From Anaeramoeba flamelloides (lineage: Eukaryota; Metamonada; Anaeramoebidae), in the NCBI GenBank assembly GCA_027625915.1, contig JANTQA010000012.1, positions 14,036,501-14,100,500 on the forward strand: 64,000 nt of DNA. The letters are read 5' to 3'. The notes below the pieces were generated by a model. The model had not been told where the DNA came from. It worked only from the letters and a program-made list of their open reading frames with translations, and made no database searches. Shown piece after piece: positions 46,901 to 56,305 of the stretch (position 1 is the first letter of the stretch; the number at the start of each line of letters is the position of its first letter). A program made the translations under genes and the position numbers.

Positions 46901-48506
46901 TCTTGCTCTCAGATTTTCGATTCGATTCGCTAGTTTTTTCATTGCCCTTGTTGTTCTCGTCATTTTTTGTCTTTTCTTTTTCCCAATTAAACGAAGAATT
47001 GATTAATTTGATTTTTTGATCTCCAAAGGTTCGGTTTATTACCCTATTAATGTTTAATTTTTTGGATTCTTCGTTCATTTCTGGTGTTTCTAAAAACTTT
47101 TTGACTCTTTTCCACGAAACACTCGCCTGCACAACAGAGGCAATACCGATTGGGATCATCATTAATGGGATCCTCATGACATTTAGAAAGGCAATTGCAG
47201 TGAAAACTTTACTGGCCGTCAAGGTGTTGCCCAATTGCACATAGCAGACAAAGGTGATTGTGGCCACAATCAATGGCAGGCATGTCCAGATGATGATTAT
47301 CCAGACCCTGATGAGTGCCTGATCCTTAATCGACTTCAGCTCCTTGAGTCTTGTTTGTTCGATTTTGTGTCGGAACAAATGCTCCCACGCATACAATTTG
47401 ACGAGCTTCATGGCGTTAATCAGTTCGTGAACGAGCTTGATCCGGACATCGATCTTGAGCATGATCGTAGAATAAAAGTTTGCAAGCTTCTTGATGATGA
47501 TTCCGTTGATAGGAAACGATGCGATCATTGTCAAAAAGCCAATGAGCCCTGACACGCCCAATAGCCGAATCAGCATAATCACTGCAACAACAATGACCAC
47601 TAGGCTCGTCCAGAATTCATGAAGAAATAGCACGCCATGCATAATCGTCATTGTATCTGCGCCCATCAAATTTACAATTTTGGCGAGTGTTTGCCCCCCT
47701 TTTTCACCCTTTGCGTTTTTTGCGTCCTTCGCTCCTTTGGAGTCTTTCTTACCTTTTTTTTTCATTTCAATATCAGAGCCAGAGCCAGAGCCAGAGCCAG
47801 ACCCAGAGCCAATCTCCTCTAGGCCACCCTTTTTCTTTTTCGTATTTCTTTTACTTTTCTTCTTCTTCTTCTTCTTGTCTTTCTGCGATTTGTTAGAGCC
47901 ACCAGAGCCATGAGGCCCCTTCATCCCGAATTTGGAATCAGGAATGTCGGGTGTGTTCACTTTCAAATTGACAGACATTGCTTTCCGAAAAATGATGTCT
48001 ACCAAAACGGTACGTATCCGAAACCCGATTTTGATAACACGATCAATGTGGATGTTCTGCGACAAGCCATTGCCAACGGAAGTCAAAAAGAACGCTGCGA
48101 TCCAATAGATCGTTGAGTTTTGCCTGACGTCAGACTCTTCCAGGTCTTCTAAAAACACTTGCAAAATTAGGGGCTGCGCAATCGAAAAGATCGTTGCAAA
48201 GATTTTGGAGATTGATGCGCGCAGCCATTCGCCAAGCACCATTTTTTTTAAAACCTTCCAAACACCTGGGTTTCTTCCTTCCTGTTCTTTGAAATCCTTA
48301 CGGTGCTTTCGAAATTGTCTCGAAAGCAACTTGGTGCTGTCTTTGGGACGCACAGAATAAATGTCCTCCTGATCAAGGCTCCTTTTCTTTGCTAACCAAA
48401 TGATCGGTGTTAGCCATCCCCAAATCATTTGAGAGACCCAACTACTCTTGATTTCTGGGTTTGGTAAATCACAATTTCTCGGTTTGTCTTTTTCTATTTC
48501 TTCCAT
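43941..48506 (-). CDS. ABC transporter, ABCC (multidrug-resistance-associated) type
   Basis: A single uninterrupted 1521-residue frame, ATG at 48506 to TAA at 43941. The layout is TMD1-NBD1-TMD2-NBD2 without the extra N-terminal TMD0, as in short ABCC proteins. It opens with the typical NPE...SSWVSQMIWGWLTPI entry. NBD1 has Walker A GPVGSGKT (about residue 580), signature LSGGQKARISLARA (about 669), Walker B IVLLDDPLSAVDAHVG and H-loop THQL. NBD2 has GRTGSGKSS (about 1300), FSVGEKQLFCLARA (about 1405), ILILDEATASVDTETD (about 1424) and AHRL. NBD1 keeps the ABCC-typical D after Walker B where NBD2 has E. Lys/Ser/Gly-rich inserts sit in the first TMD loop, before NBD1 and in the linker. Members export organic anions and conjugates from the plasma membrane or vacuole; the substrate here is unknown. 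GC content is far higher than in flanking DNA. Confidence 0.97.
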   Translation of the reverse strand: MEEIEKDKPRNCDLPNPEIKSSWVSQMIWGWLTPIIWLAKKRSLDQEDIYSVRPKDSTKLLSRQFRKHRKDFKEQEGRNPGVWKVLKKMVLGEWLRASISKIFATIFSIAQPLILQVFLEDLEESDVRQNSTIYWIAAFFLTSVGNGLSQNIHIDRVIKIGFRIRTVLVDIIFRKAMSVNLKVNTPDIPDSKFGMKGPHGSGGSNKSQKDKKKKKKKSKRNTKKKKGGLEEIGSGSGSGSGSGSDIEMKKKGKKDSKGAKDAKNAKGEKGGQTLAKIVNLMGADTMTIMHGVLFLHEFWTSLVVIVVAVIMLIRLLGVSGLIGFLTMIASFPINGIIIKKLANFYSTIMLKIDVRIKLVHELINAMKLVKLYAWEHLFRHKIEQTRLKELKSIKDQALIRVWIIIIWTCLPLIVATITFVCYVQLGNTLTASKVFTAIAFLNVMRIPLMMIPIGIASVVQASVSWKRVKKFLETPEMNEESKKLNINRVINRTFGDQKIKLINSSFNWEKEKTKNDENNKGNEKTSESNRKSESKSKSKSESESESGIASGNDDDQDNNRKSTLNNISLDILPNRLTMIIGPVGSGKTSLLSAILGEIPKTNGEIQVKGTISYSPQEAWIQNATVKDNILFYKELNENRYDKVIQSCALIPDLEILSAGDQTEIGEKGVNLSGGQKARISLARAVYADQEIVLLDDPLSAVDAHVGRHIFDQCIKGELLKEKTVLLVTHQLQYLPKADDIIVMNNGKIIERGTYRELLLRGFDFSKIVQPKGSKDDRDNDENDNITQKKKSRNTKKRGNSRNSRNSRNSRNSKNSKSTSKNKNKKLISSSSSSSSTSSSSSDNEGIEGIEGIDMEPDTLNKNKNQSEDSDYQFNQNLWINLATDQDLISKELELVEKEQLKITDKKEKIRQNHIKSIAGAQLIKEEERQFGQVNWSYYNKYIKAAGGISVGFAISFFTILFIFSSLGNQYWLAAWIDKDTFENKSDNFYLAIYIVIGFSGILFQLCRGLYIAFKSLRASKILHSNLLTRIIQAPMSYFDTTPAGRILNRFNKDQMDVDLSLANTLSGFLVTLLSLVFTLIAISVVIPLFLIPCVVLGYVYYKLLNIYRPAFRDIKRLESISRSPIINNFSATLSGLPVIRAFGYERFFKKRNERLLDINTSSIYCQWAGNRWLGVRVEFIAAFLVFFSAFFVWINSEVIGPAYSGLAVSFSISIGMLFNGIVRNFAELEKSMNSIERLIEYSEVVNEAELEIKETKPDENWPASGAIELKNVKMRYREELDLVLRGISCKIRPMEKIGIVGRTGSGKSSLVLCLFRIVELFGGQIKIDRVDISKIGLHDLRKKLSIIPQDPVMFTGTIRDNLDPFGEMGTTDEELWQILEQVYLKDKIKSLPKKLDQEINQESQNFSVGEKQLFCLARALARKSKILILDEATASVDTETDMLIQKTIRNQFKKCTMITIAHRLNTIMDSDKIMSLDDGKLKEFDTPTNLLKNKEGLFSSLVRKTGKENAFALEKLAKKKK

Positions 48507-50074
48507 TTACCTTACTAAATAATAATAATAAAAAAAAAAAAAAAAGAGAAAATGATTTTTTTTTTTTAGCATTTTTCAACGTAGACCTTTTGTTATTTTT
48601 TGTTACTTTTAATTTCAAAGATGGAATTTATTATGAAAACACCCCTCAAATTATTTTTCTTGACAATTTCGGAATACATTTATTTTTCAAAAAATAATAA
48701 AAAAAAGTTACAGATTATGAAAAAGACTCAATTGTTGTTTGATAAAAATGTGGGGTATTGAATGTTATGTTGGTCCATTAATTTGGTGCAGTTTTTCGAA
48801 AATATTTTGTACAACTACTAGTTCAAAACTTGAATATGAGTTTTAATTCTACTGAAGGGATATTAGTCTCTTTAGTATTTGTCGTTCACTAGAGTATCAA
48901 AAATCACAATTCATTAAGTTTTTCCTTTCAAAACGGATAGAAATTATTTCAGGCAGATTCAAAATATCGATAAATTCAGTAAAGTTTGTTGAATTTGTTT
49001 AGGTAATTTATTTATTTTTTTTAAATTGTGAGCTACGTCTTGAAGAAAGATTTTTATTGATAAAAAGTCTAGAAGCATTGCCACTTATTTGAACTTCTCA
49101 AAAGTGTTTATAGTTTTGAAAGACCGGACAGTTAAAGTCTTGAAGATGGAACTAAAATTTTTTTTCCTTTTTTGTAAAATCTAATAACTCTAACAAAATG
49201 AATGATGAAACTGATGAACTCATAGATTAGCTAAAGTTTTATTTTTTGGAAATGGTAAAGCTTTATCGAGAATAACCCTAAAAAAATTTTTTTCAAATAG
49301 TAGAATCTCAAACCAAAATATCAGGGTCGAATTATTGTTAGGTTGTCTAGTGAGTGATCAGTTTATTCAAAAAACTCTTGAAATAATTTTCCATTACATC
49401 ATACTTTTTGCAGGTTTGCTTTTTAAAAAACATTCTTCATTTGATATCGACTATTAAAATCAAATTGCTCATATTAAATTTTTCTTTCAAACAACAATAG
49501 GGCGTTAATTTGTATCTCTAGAAATATCAATTATATATTGACTTGTTAAAGATCTTAAATTTTTCAACAAACTTTGAATTATTCATAGATCAAGGAAAAT
49601 TGTAACAAAAATTTATATTCATCAAAACGAAAACAAATGCGTCTATTTTCTTAAATTTCAAGTGAAATAATATTTGCTTTATGTTTTTGTTTTTGTAAGG
49701 TAGATTTGGCTTTTCACATTGTAACCTTAAATTAATGATATGACTTAATTTAACAAAAGTGTTTTTGGACTGTAAATGAGAATTAATAGGAAATTTTTTT
49801 ACTATCGGTTGAAGATATTTTGGAAATCAAGGTTTGTTGAAAAATCAATTAGATTTTTTATGACTCATTTGACATAATTATAATATGAAGAGTTATATGT
49901 AAAGTCACTGTTTTTCGACAATTACATTTCTTTTGGAATTAATTTAAAAGCGTTATTAAGGGATGAGTAACCATTTTAAAAATATATTGAAGAATTTCAT
50001 TGAAAATACAAAAACAATTTTACATGTCTTGAATTATGAAAAACCAAGTTTAAATCTGATTACTGTCAAGATTA
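48507..50074. other. 5' flank of the ABC transporter gene
   Basis: AT-rich; no gene or clear repeat recognised. An A-run and a T-run lie within 60 bp upstream of the ATG. Confidence 0.4.
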
Positions 50075-50869
50075 AAAATTCTATAAACTCTTTTTCCGAA
50101 ATTAATTAGTGTTTTCCAAAGTTAGATCCATTTTTTCTCATTTTTTGAGTACTTCAAAATACAATAGATTTCCTGAACGATTTTAACAAAATATATTTCC
50201 TTTACTATTTGTTGTAAAATAAAGCAACAAAATTTTCATTCTGCTTTCCAAAAAAACAGATTTTAAAATCATGAAACTTTTCAAAATTTTAATTATGAAA
50301 ATCAACTTGTTTTATTAATTTTCCTTTTTAGAATTAGGAACTTTGATGATTTTTATTAGTTAATGGGATGTGATTTTTTTAGAAAGTTGAAAGAAAATTT
50401 TGATCTTTTTATTTTGCAATTAATTGGAATGAAAAAGTATTTAAATCTTATTATCTATGAAAGAAGTGAACACAACTAGACTTTAAAAATAAAAACATTT
50501 TAAGTACTTGAATAGTAAAATAAAAAACAACTACTTAATTTCAAATAAATTACAATAATTCCTTTTAACTTGAAAGTAATATAATTTCTTTATTCAAAGA
50601 ATAATTCGAATAAATTTTTTCCTTTTTGTTGAACCAAAAAAATGTGAGAAAAAGAATCAAACAATTTAGTTAAAAATCTACCAAAATACTTTTTTATAGC
50701 CTGTAAAATTCAATTTAGAACATAAAGTTGTACTTTTGAATTTGATTACTGTTAACCAGTATTTAATAACCCAATCTTAATTCTATAAATGTGTTGGTAA
50801 TAACCCAAAACTTAAATATATCAATAGGCTTTAACAATTATTTATATATTTATAAATATTTCCAAACAG
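50075..50869 (+). repeat. Dispersed repeat (family K), copy 2
   Basis: Ordered but diverged similarity to 30405-31000 in the same orientation (see that copy for landmarks). Confidence 0.45.
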
Positions 50870-51037
50870 AATCAATGACAGATGAATCAATAATAAAACT
50901 TCAAGAAATTAATAAAGACTATTATAAATTAATGTTCTATAAAAATTTCCCATACCACCACTTTTCTTTTTACGATATTTTAGAAGTTAATGTTTCCTAT
51001 TACATCTATTTTCAAATCTTCCAATATATTGTTCAAG
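50870..51037 (+). CDS. Orphan exon candidate, unknown
   Basis: A CAG acceptor (50867-50869) is followed by 168 bases open in one frame (MTDESIIKLQEINKDYYKLM..., ending QYIVQ) and then AAG/GTAAAAG, a good donor at 51038. Residues are varied and helical in pattern. No neighbouring exon was recognised; degenerate MITE-A sequence follows about 40 bp later. It may be a remnant left by insertions or an exon of an undetected gene. Confidence 0.35.
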
Positions 51038-51078
51038 GTAAAAGATATAAGTTTTTTTTTTTTTGATCAAATTATTAA

Positions 51079-51258
51079 AGTTAGTTCCACTTTCAAGGCA
51101 CAGACTTTTAACGAAATTCAAGACAAACAAATATTTTCAAATTAAGTTCAAAAATTCAGATTCGAGAAAAATAAATTGAGATAATAAAAAAAAAATTCCA
51201 AAAATGTGATTAATTTAAGATTATTTTACATATTAAATTTTTCTAAAAGTTTTTGAGT
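51079..51258. mobile_element. MITE-A copy 7, degenerate
   Basis: The left half is recognisable (TTAGTTCCACTTTCAAGGCA); the right half is decayed. An old copy with unclear TA borders. Confidence 0.6.
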
Positions 51259-51571
51259 TCAAAGAGTGGCTGTCCTTTCCATTATTTTTAACTCTGGAAA
51301 AGTCAATGTTGGTTTTTTTAATTCTTGTTTTTCTTTCAAAAATGCCTGGCTTCTCATCAAAACAAAATTTTACAAAAAAAAAACTCTTTTACAAAAAATA
51401 TTTAAAATTGGTTGGCTTGTATTCCAAATAAAAACTTTCTAAATTTTATAAATTACCCCAATAAAAATTCCCGTATTTATTTTAAGAATAAAAAATAAAT
51501 ATTTTTAAATAAAAAATCAAAATATTTGTTTTACTTTCTAAAATCAATATTTTAGTTATATAATACTACAC

Positions 51572-51652
51572 CCAATTTATATAACCTGTGATTTTTTGGT
51601 TTCCTTTTTTAATATAACCAGAAACAAAAAATTCACAGGTTGAATAAATTGG
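51572..51652. repeat. Short foldback hairpin
   Basis: CCAATTTATATAACCTGTGA at the left pairs with TCACAGGTTGAATAAATTGG at the right: an 81-bp inverted repeat with arms of about 30 bp. It is not a copy of the other families seen here. Confidence 0.6.
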
Positions 51653-51659
51653 CTATAAC

Positions 51660-52135
51660 AATTCATTTTGTTTTTTAAGCTTAAAGGAATTTACAATATA
51701 AAATTGTTTTGTGATAACCATTCCTTTTATTAATAAAATCCTTTTTCATATTAAGTAAAAGATTGACCTTTACCAAACCATTTGATGATTAAAATTATTA
51801 TTAGTTAATTCAGATACAGCCAGTTCCACTTTTAAGGCACAAACTTTTCACAAAATTTAAGGCACAAAAAAATCTCAAATTAAGTCACAAATTTTGTTAT
51901 TTTTTTTTTTACAATTTATTTTACTAGAAACTGAATTTTGTGCCTTAATTTGAGATTTTTTTCTTCGGTTAAATTTCGTTGAAAGTTTGTGCCTAAAAAG
52001 TGGAACTGAATGCAATTAAATTTTATATTTACTACAATTAATTTTAGTAATTACATCGAACTCTTTATTTATCTTGAAAATTGTTCAAACTCTATTTTTT
52101 ACAACATTCCATTTTTCTACTTGTAATGTACAGTT
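51660..52135. mobile_element. TIR element (family B), copy 3, carrying a MITE-A
   Basis: The interior matches 29275-29534 (AATATAAAATT, ACCAAAC, ATTATTATTAGTTAATT) and it ends in the family-B inverted repeat ACATTCCATTTTTCTAC. The left terminal repeat is lost. A MITE-A is inserted at GATA, where copy 2 reads AAGATAATCAG uninterrupted. Confidence 0.55.
51817..52012. mobile_element. MITE-A copy 8
   Basis: A 196-bp copy; TA at 51815-51816, degraded to CA on the right. Inserted inside family-B copy 3. Confidence 0.85.
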
Positions 52136-52182
52136 AGTTAACCAATTGTTAATTTCTTTCTTTTCTCACACAAACTAACCCA

Positions 52183-52500
52183 TTGGAAACATATTGTTCC
52201 CTTTTTTATTATTTTAAAGTTCTCATTCATAACTCAAAAGAAATTTTTGAAAAAAAGAATGAAAAAAAGCGAATATCATTTAATTTTATTTCACCATTAT
52301 GTGATCAATTAACCTTTAAAAGAACTATAATTATCTACATTAAACTTAAAATTATTCTAAGACAGCGAAAAAGAGGCCACTCTTTTTATGTTAATATATT
52401 GAATAGAAGTTTAAGTAATAGATTTCAAGTTTCTGCGTGGTTGTTACCCCCCCCCCCCCACGAAAGATATTTTGATTATATTCATTATATTTCTAAATAA
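52183..52500 (+). other. Possible coding remnant, unknown
   Basis: A 105-codon frame without ATG start (NSKEIFEKKNEKKRISFNFI..., then GHSFYVNILNRSLSNRF) ends at TAA 52498-52500. It contains a 13-base C-run (52447-52459) that gives PPPP. Residues are mixed enough to be protein, but no family is recognised and it is hemmed in by repeats. Confidence 0.25.
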
Positions 52501-52537
52501 GAAATAAGATTTATACTAATATTGATGAAAAAAATTA

Positions 52538-52733
52538 CAGTCAGTTTCACTTTTAAGTCACAAACTTTCAACGAAATTTAAGGCACTAAAAAATCTCAAA
52601 TTAAGGCACAAAATTTGGAATTTTTTTTTTTACAATTTATTTTTACTAGAATTTGAATTTTGTGCCTTAATTTGAGATTTTTTTGTGTATTAAATTTCGT
52701 TGAAAGTTTGTGCCTTAAAAGTGAAACTGACTG
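52538..52733. mobile_element. MITE-A copy 9
   Basis: A 196-bp near-consensus copy with TA at 52536-52537 and 52734-52735; likely recent. Confidence 0.95.
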
Positions 52734-52774
52734 TATTTTTTACATTAACTTGTTACTATTAAAATTTTCGTTAT

Positions 52775-54015
52775 GGAAATAAGTACATTTTACCATTTTG
52801 GTGTCTTTTTATTATGAAAACCTTACTTAAAAATATTTTTTGAGTGCCACCAGATATTGAAACTTTGAAACCAAAACATCATTCAATACACATAGGTGAA
52901 AAGAAAAAGAGCCAAAGTAATTCAGAGTTGAATCTTTCATTATTCTATTTTTGGACAATTTTTTATATTAAATTTTTGATATTATTTAATTTAGTTTTGG
53001 ATCCAGAAATGTAGTTGTATGAATGGGTAGAATTAATCAAAGAGTAAACCAAAAAATAGACCTGGAAAGGTGTGTATTTGAAAGAAATATTTCCTTTTAG
53101 AAGAGTAAATAAGAAAGATCACCTTTCTAAATACAGCCAGTTTCACTTTTAAGGTAAAAACTTTCAACCAAATTTAAGGCACAAAAAAATCTCAAATTAA
53201 AGCATAAAATTTGGAATTTTTTTTTTACAAATTATTTTACTAGAATCTGAATATTGTGCCTTAATTTGAGATTTTTATTGTGCCTTAAATATCGTTGAAA
53301 GTTTGTACCTTAAAAGTGAAACTGACTGTAAATTTGTTGAAATCAAGGCCGAAAAGAAAAAAAAAATTCCAAAGGTTATTTTCAAAGATTTTTTTTGATA
53401 AATTCTTAATTTGGGTGAATAAAAACAACAAGTAACCTTGAATTTCTCACCCCATTACGATTTATTATTTTTTTACAACATATTTTATACAAATTTGCTT
53501 TCAAAACTCTTTTTTCAAATAATTTTGTTAAAACAAAACCAAAAAAAATAATACTATTTCCAAAATCGAAATAAAGGAATTAGATTCCCAGAATCAAAAA
53601 AAAAAGGTTAAAAAAGATTCAAACCCAAAATTAAAGAAAAATTTAGAAAAAATTACAATCAGATTCATAATTATTTTTCGTTCTCATTTTGATGTAAAAT
53701 TAATAATTATATCAATCAAACGAATTTGCCCAATAAATCTTCATTCCTGAAAGGGGATTTTAAAAAAACCTCCTATTTTTCCAAATCAAGAATTAGATGA
53801 ATCAAATGAAAATTGGAATTTTAAATTCATTTTCGAAATTCTTTAGAAATAAAAAGTAATTTTGTTTCTCAAAAATTTTTCAAACAAAAGTATTTCCACA
53901 AATAATTAAAAATAAAACCAAATTAAGAATAAGTAATTATATCAAAATTTATAGATAAGATCACGAAATAAATGATTTTTATTTATTGTTCAATCTTTTC
54001 ATTGTTTTGAATTCA
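52775..54015 (+). repeat. Dispersed repeat (family D), copy 2, carrying a MITE-A
   Basis: Matches 27925-28985 in the same orientation, with the MITE-A at 53134-53328 as an extra block. At the matching point copy 1 reads CACATAAAGTT without interruption. Confidence 0.6.
53134..53328. mobile_element. MITE-A copy 10
   Basis: A 195-bp copy with TA at 53132-53133 and 53329-53330, inserted in family-D copy 2. Confidence 0.93.
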
Positions 54016-54976
54016 TTTTTTTAATTTGTAAGTAAATATATTATACTTGGATTGATTCCAGTATTCGTATTTATTTAAAGATCAATGTATTTGGCTAAAG
54101 AAATCATTTGAAGAATTCAAATTCACAGAAATAGTTGTGTTGAAAATATGAAAAATGCACTTACTTCCTCAACTTCTTTTAATTTATTTTAATATTCATT
54201 AAAAACGAGTATATCAAGATAACTTCGAGAATTCTTTAACAAAAACAAAAAAAAATTTCATTTCTTCGAATTTTCTTCTTTATTACCCCCCAAAAAAAAT
54301 AAAATTCCTTTCAAAACAGATTATTTTTTTTTAAAAAAATCTTGCTTATAATCAAATGATTCAAAAAAAAAATAAATTAAACCTGTATATTTAGAAAACT
54401 AAATAAAGAATCAAATACTTCTGATGACTGTATCTTTAGATACTCTTTGAATCCGAAGTCTCAAATTTAGTCACTTCAAAATTCTCTCTTTAACAGATTG
54501 TATAGTTTTCTATCCAACCCGTATCAATAAAACCTTTACACCCTTATATCAAGACATATAGTTATTTAGATTTTTTATAAAAATTTTAATTCCTAGAAAT
54601 AGATATATTTAAATAATAATAATTCTTGAAATAATTATCAAGAAGAAATAATCTCACTTTTTAAATATTTTTACTCAAGTTGATTTCAAACTAATTTTCA
54701 AACATAAAAAATTAGAAGAAAATTTGTTAAATAAAAAAATTAAATAAAAGAGATGGGATTACGCAAAATATATTAAATTATGGTGTGCTGAGAATAAAAA
54801 AGCAAAATTAGGACTGAAAATAATGAAATAAAAATTCAATTAAGACCAATACATTTATTGGCCTTTGTGATTTTTTTTTTTTTTCCTTTCTTTTTTGTTT
54901 TTTTATTTATTAAAATTGGTTTTGTTGATTTTTATTTATTTCTATACCAATTTTTTTCATTATACTCTTTTTGAAA
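54016..54976. other. 3' flank of the syntaxin gene
   Basis: AT-rich; no gene or shared repeat recognised. Confidence 0.4.
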
Positions 54977-56305
54977 TTAGAGTTTAACTCCAAGAATAAC
55001 AACAACAACCACAATTAAAATTACACAGGCAATAATCAGTAATAACCAACAAGATTTCTTTCTGGATTTTTTTTGATACTTGTTTGCAGTTCTTAAGTTA
55101 TCAACACCATCTTCAACTCTATGTTTTACGGTTTCAACATTGTCTGCAATTAATTCGATACCTTTACCTTGTTCGTGAACCATTCTAAAATAAGAATAAA
55201 TAGTTAAAATATTGAGTTTTTTCAAAATAAGTAAAGAAATTCCACAAAATAGAAATAATTCATTAATAAAAACGAAAGAAAGAAGGAAAGATTTACGAAG
55301 CAATATCTCGCATCATTTCATTAACGTCAGTTACTGCAGCTTCAATTTCAAGAATTCCTTCCTCACGTTCGTTAATGATATCATTTTGAAAGTCAATTTG
55401 GTTTTCAAGTTGAATCATTTCCCTTTGATCTTGTTCAAGTAAACCTTTCTTTAAGTCATCTTTTTCATCTTCAACACTGAAGAGTTTTTATTTTTTTATT
55501 TGTTGTTTGTTTGTTTGTTTGTTTTTTGGGATTCCAAATTTGTTTGTTAATGAAAGGTAAAAGTAAAAGTAAAAGCAATAGTAAAAACAAAAAATTGAAA
55601 TTATTTTTCAAAAAAATCGAACAAAAAGAGAAAAAAGAAGAAAAATCATAAATTTTAAACAAAAAAAAAAGAAGAAAAATAAAAAGGAAAAAAAAAAAAA
55701 AAAGAAGGGGTATGAAACACTTTACACTTCTTGTTTTGGGAGGTATTCTCTTAATTTTTTATCAACATCCTTTCTTAACTTTTTAAAATTGGATTGTATT
55801 TCATTCCAAAAGTTTTCTAATTTATCAACTTTGTGTTTGTCCTAAGATCAGAAACATTTAAATTCAACAACAAAGAAAAGAAGAATTATTAAATGAATAG
55901 TTCGTAAGTGAAAGAAAAAACAATTACAAAAAGAAAAAACAAAGGTAAAAAGAAAAAAAAGATCTTTGTGATTTTTTTTTTTTTGTTTATTTTTTTATAT
56001 TTTGAATTTCTTACACTGTTGTTCATCTCTCTTTTCATCGTTTTCCATGAAGAATTTGTATTTTCAATTAAAGACTCTATATTTGAAATCAGTTGCTGAA
56101 TTCTTTTACGAAAGTTTTCTGTGTCCTGATTCCTCCCAATGTTATTTCCCATGGTTTTTAATCTGTTGATTGATTGTGCAATTGAATGCGTGTTTTGGAC
56201 AACTTTTTGATACATTTTATCGAACTTTGAGATGTTTTTTTTTTCTTGTTTTCGGCTACTTTGATAGCTCTCCCCTCCTCCAGTCATTTGATCTTCAAAA
56301 CTCAT
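54977..56305 (-). CDS. Qa-SNARE, endosomal syntaxin (syntaxin-7/12, Pep12-like)
   Basis: Four exons join in phase to 264 residues: 56305-56015, 55841-55726, 55476-55297 and 55184-54977, with GT-AG introns of 173, 249 and 112 nt. The first exon (ATG at 56305) encodes helices expected of an N-terminal Habc bundle. Exons 3-4 encode the SNARE motif, with ENQIDFQNDIINEREEGI, AAVTDVNEMMRDIASMV, then HEQGKGIELIADNVE. The Gln of HEQG is the zero-layer residue. A basic stretch (KKSRKK) precedes a C-terminal membrane anchor rich in Leu, Ile and Val ending LGVKL. The INERE...MVHEQG wording fits the endosomal/vacuolar branch. It would act in fusion of endosomal vesicles on the cytosolic face of the membrane. 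Length is normal for the family. No other SNARE gene is near. Confidence 0.93.

Noticed and set aside
44131-47913. Many open frames on the strand opposite the ABC transporter, and in its other frames
   Set aside because: They are shadows of the GC-richer transporter gene and its repeats; none has its own family motifs.
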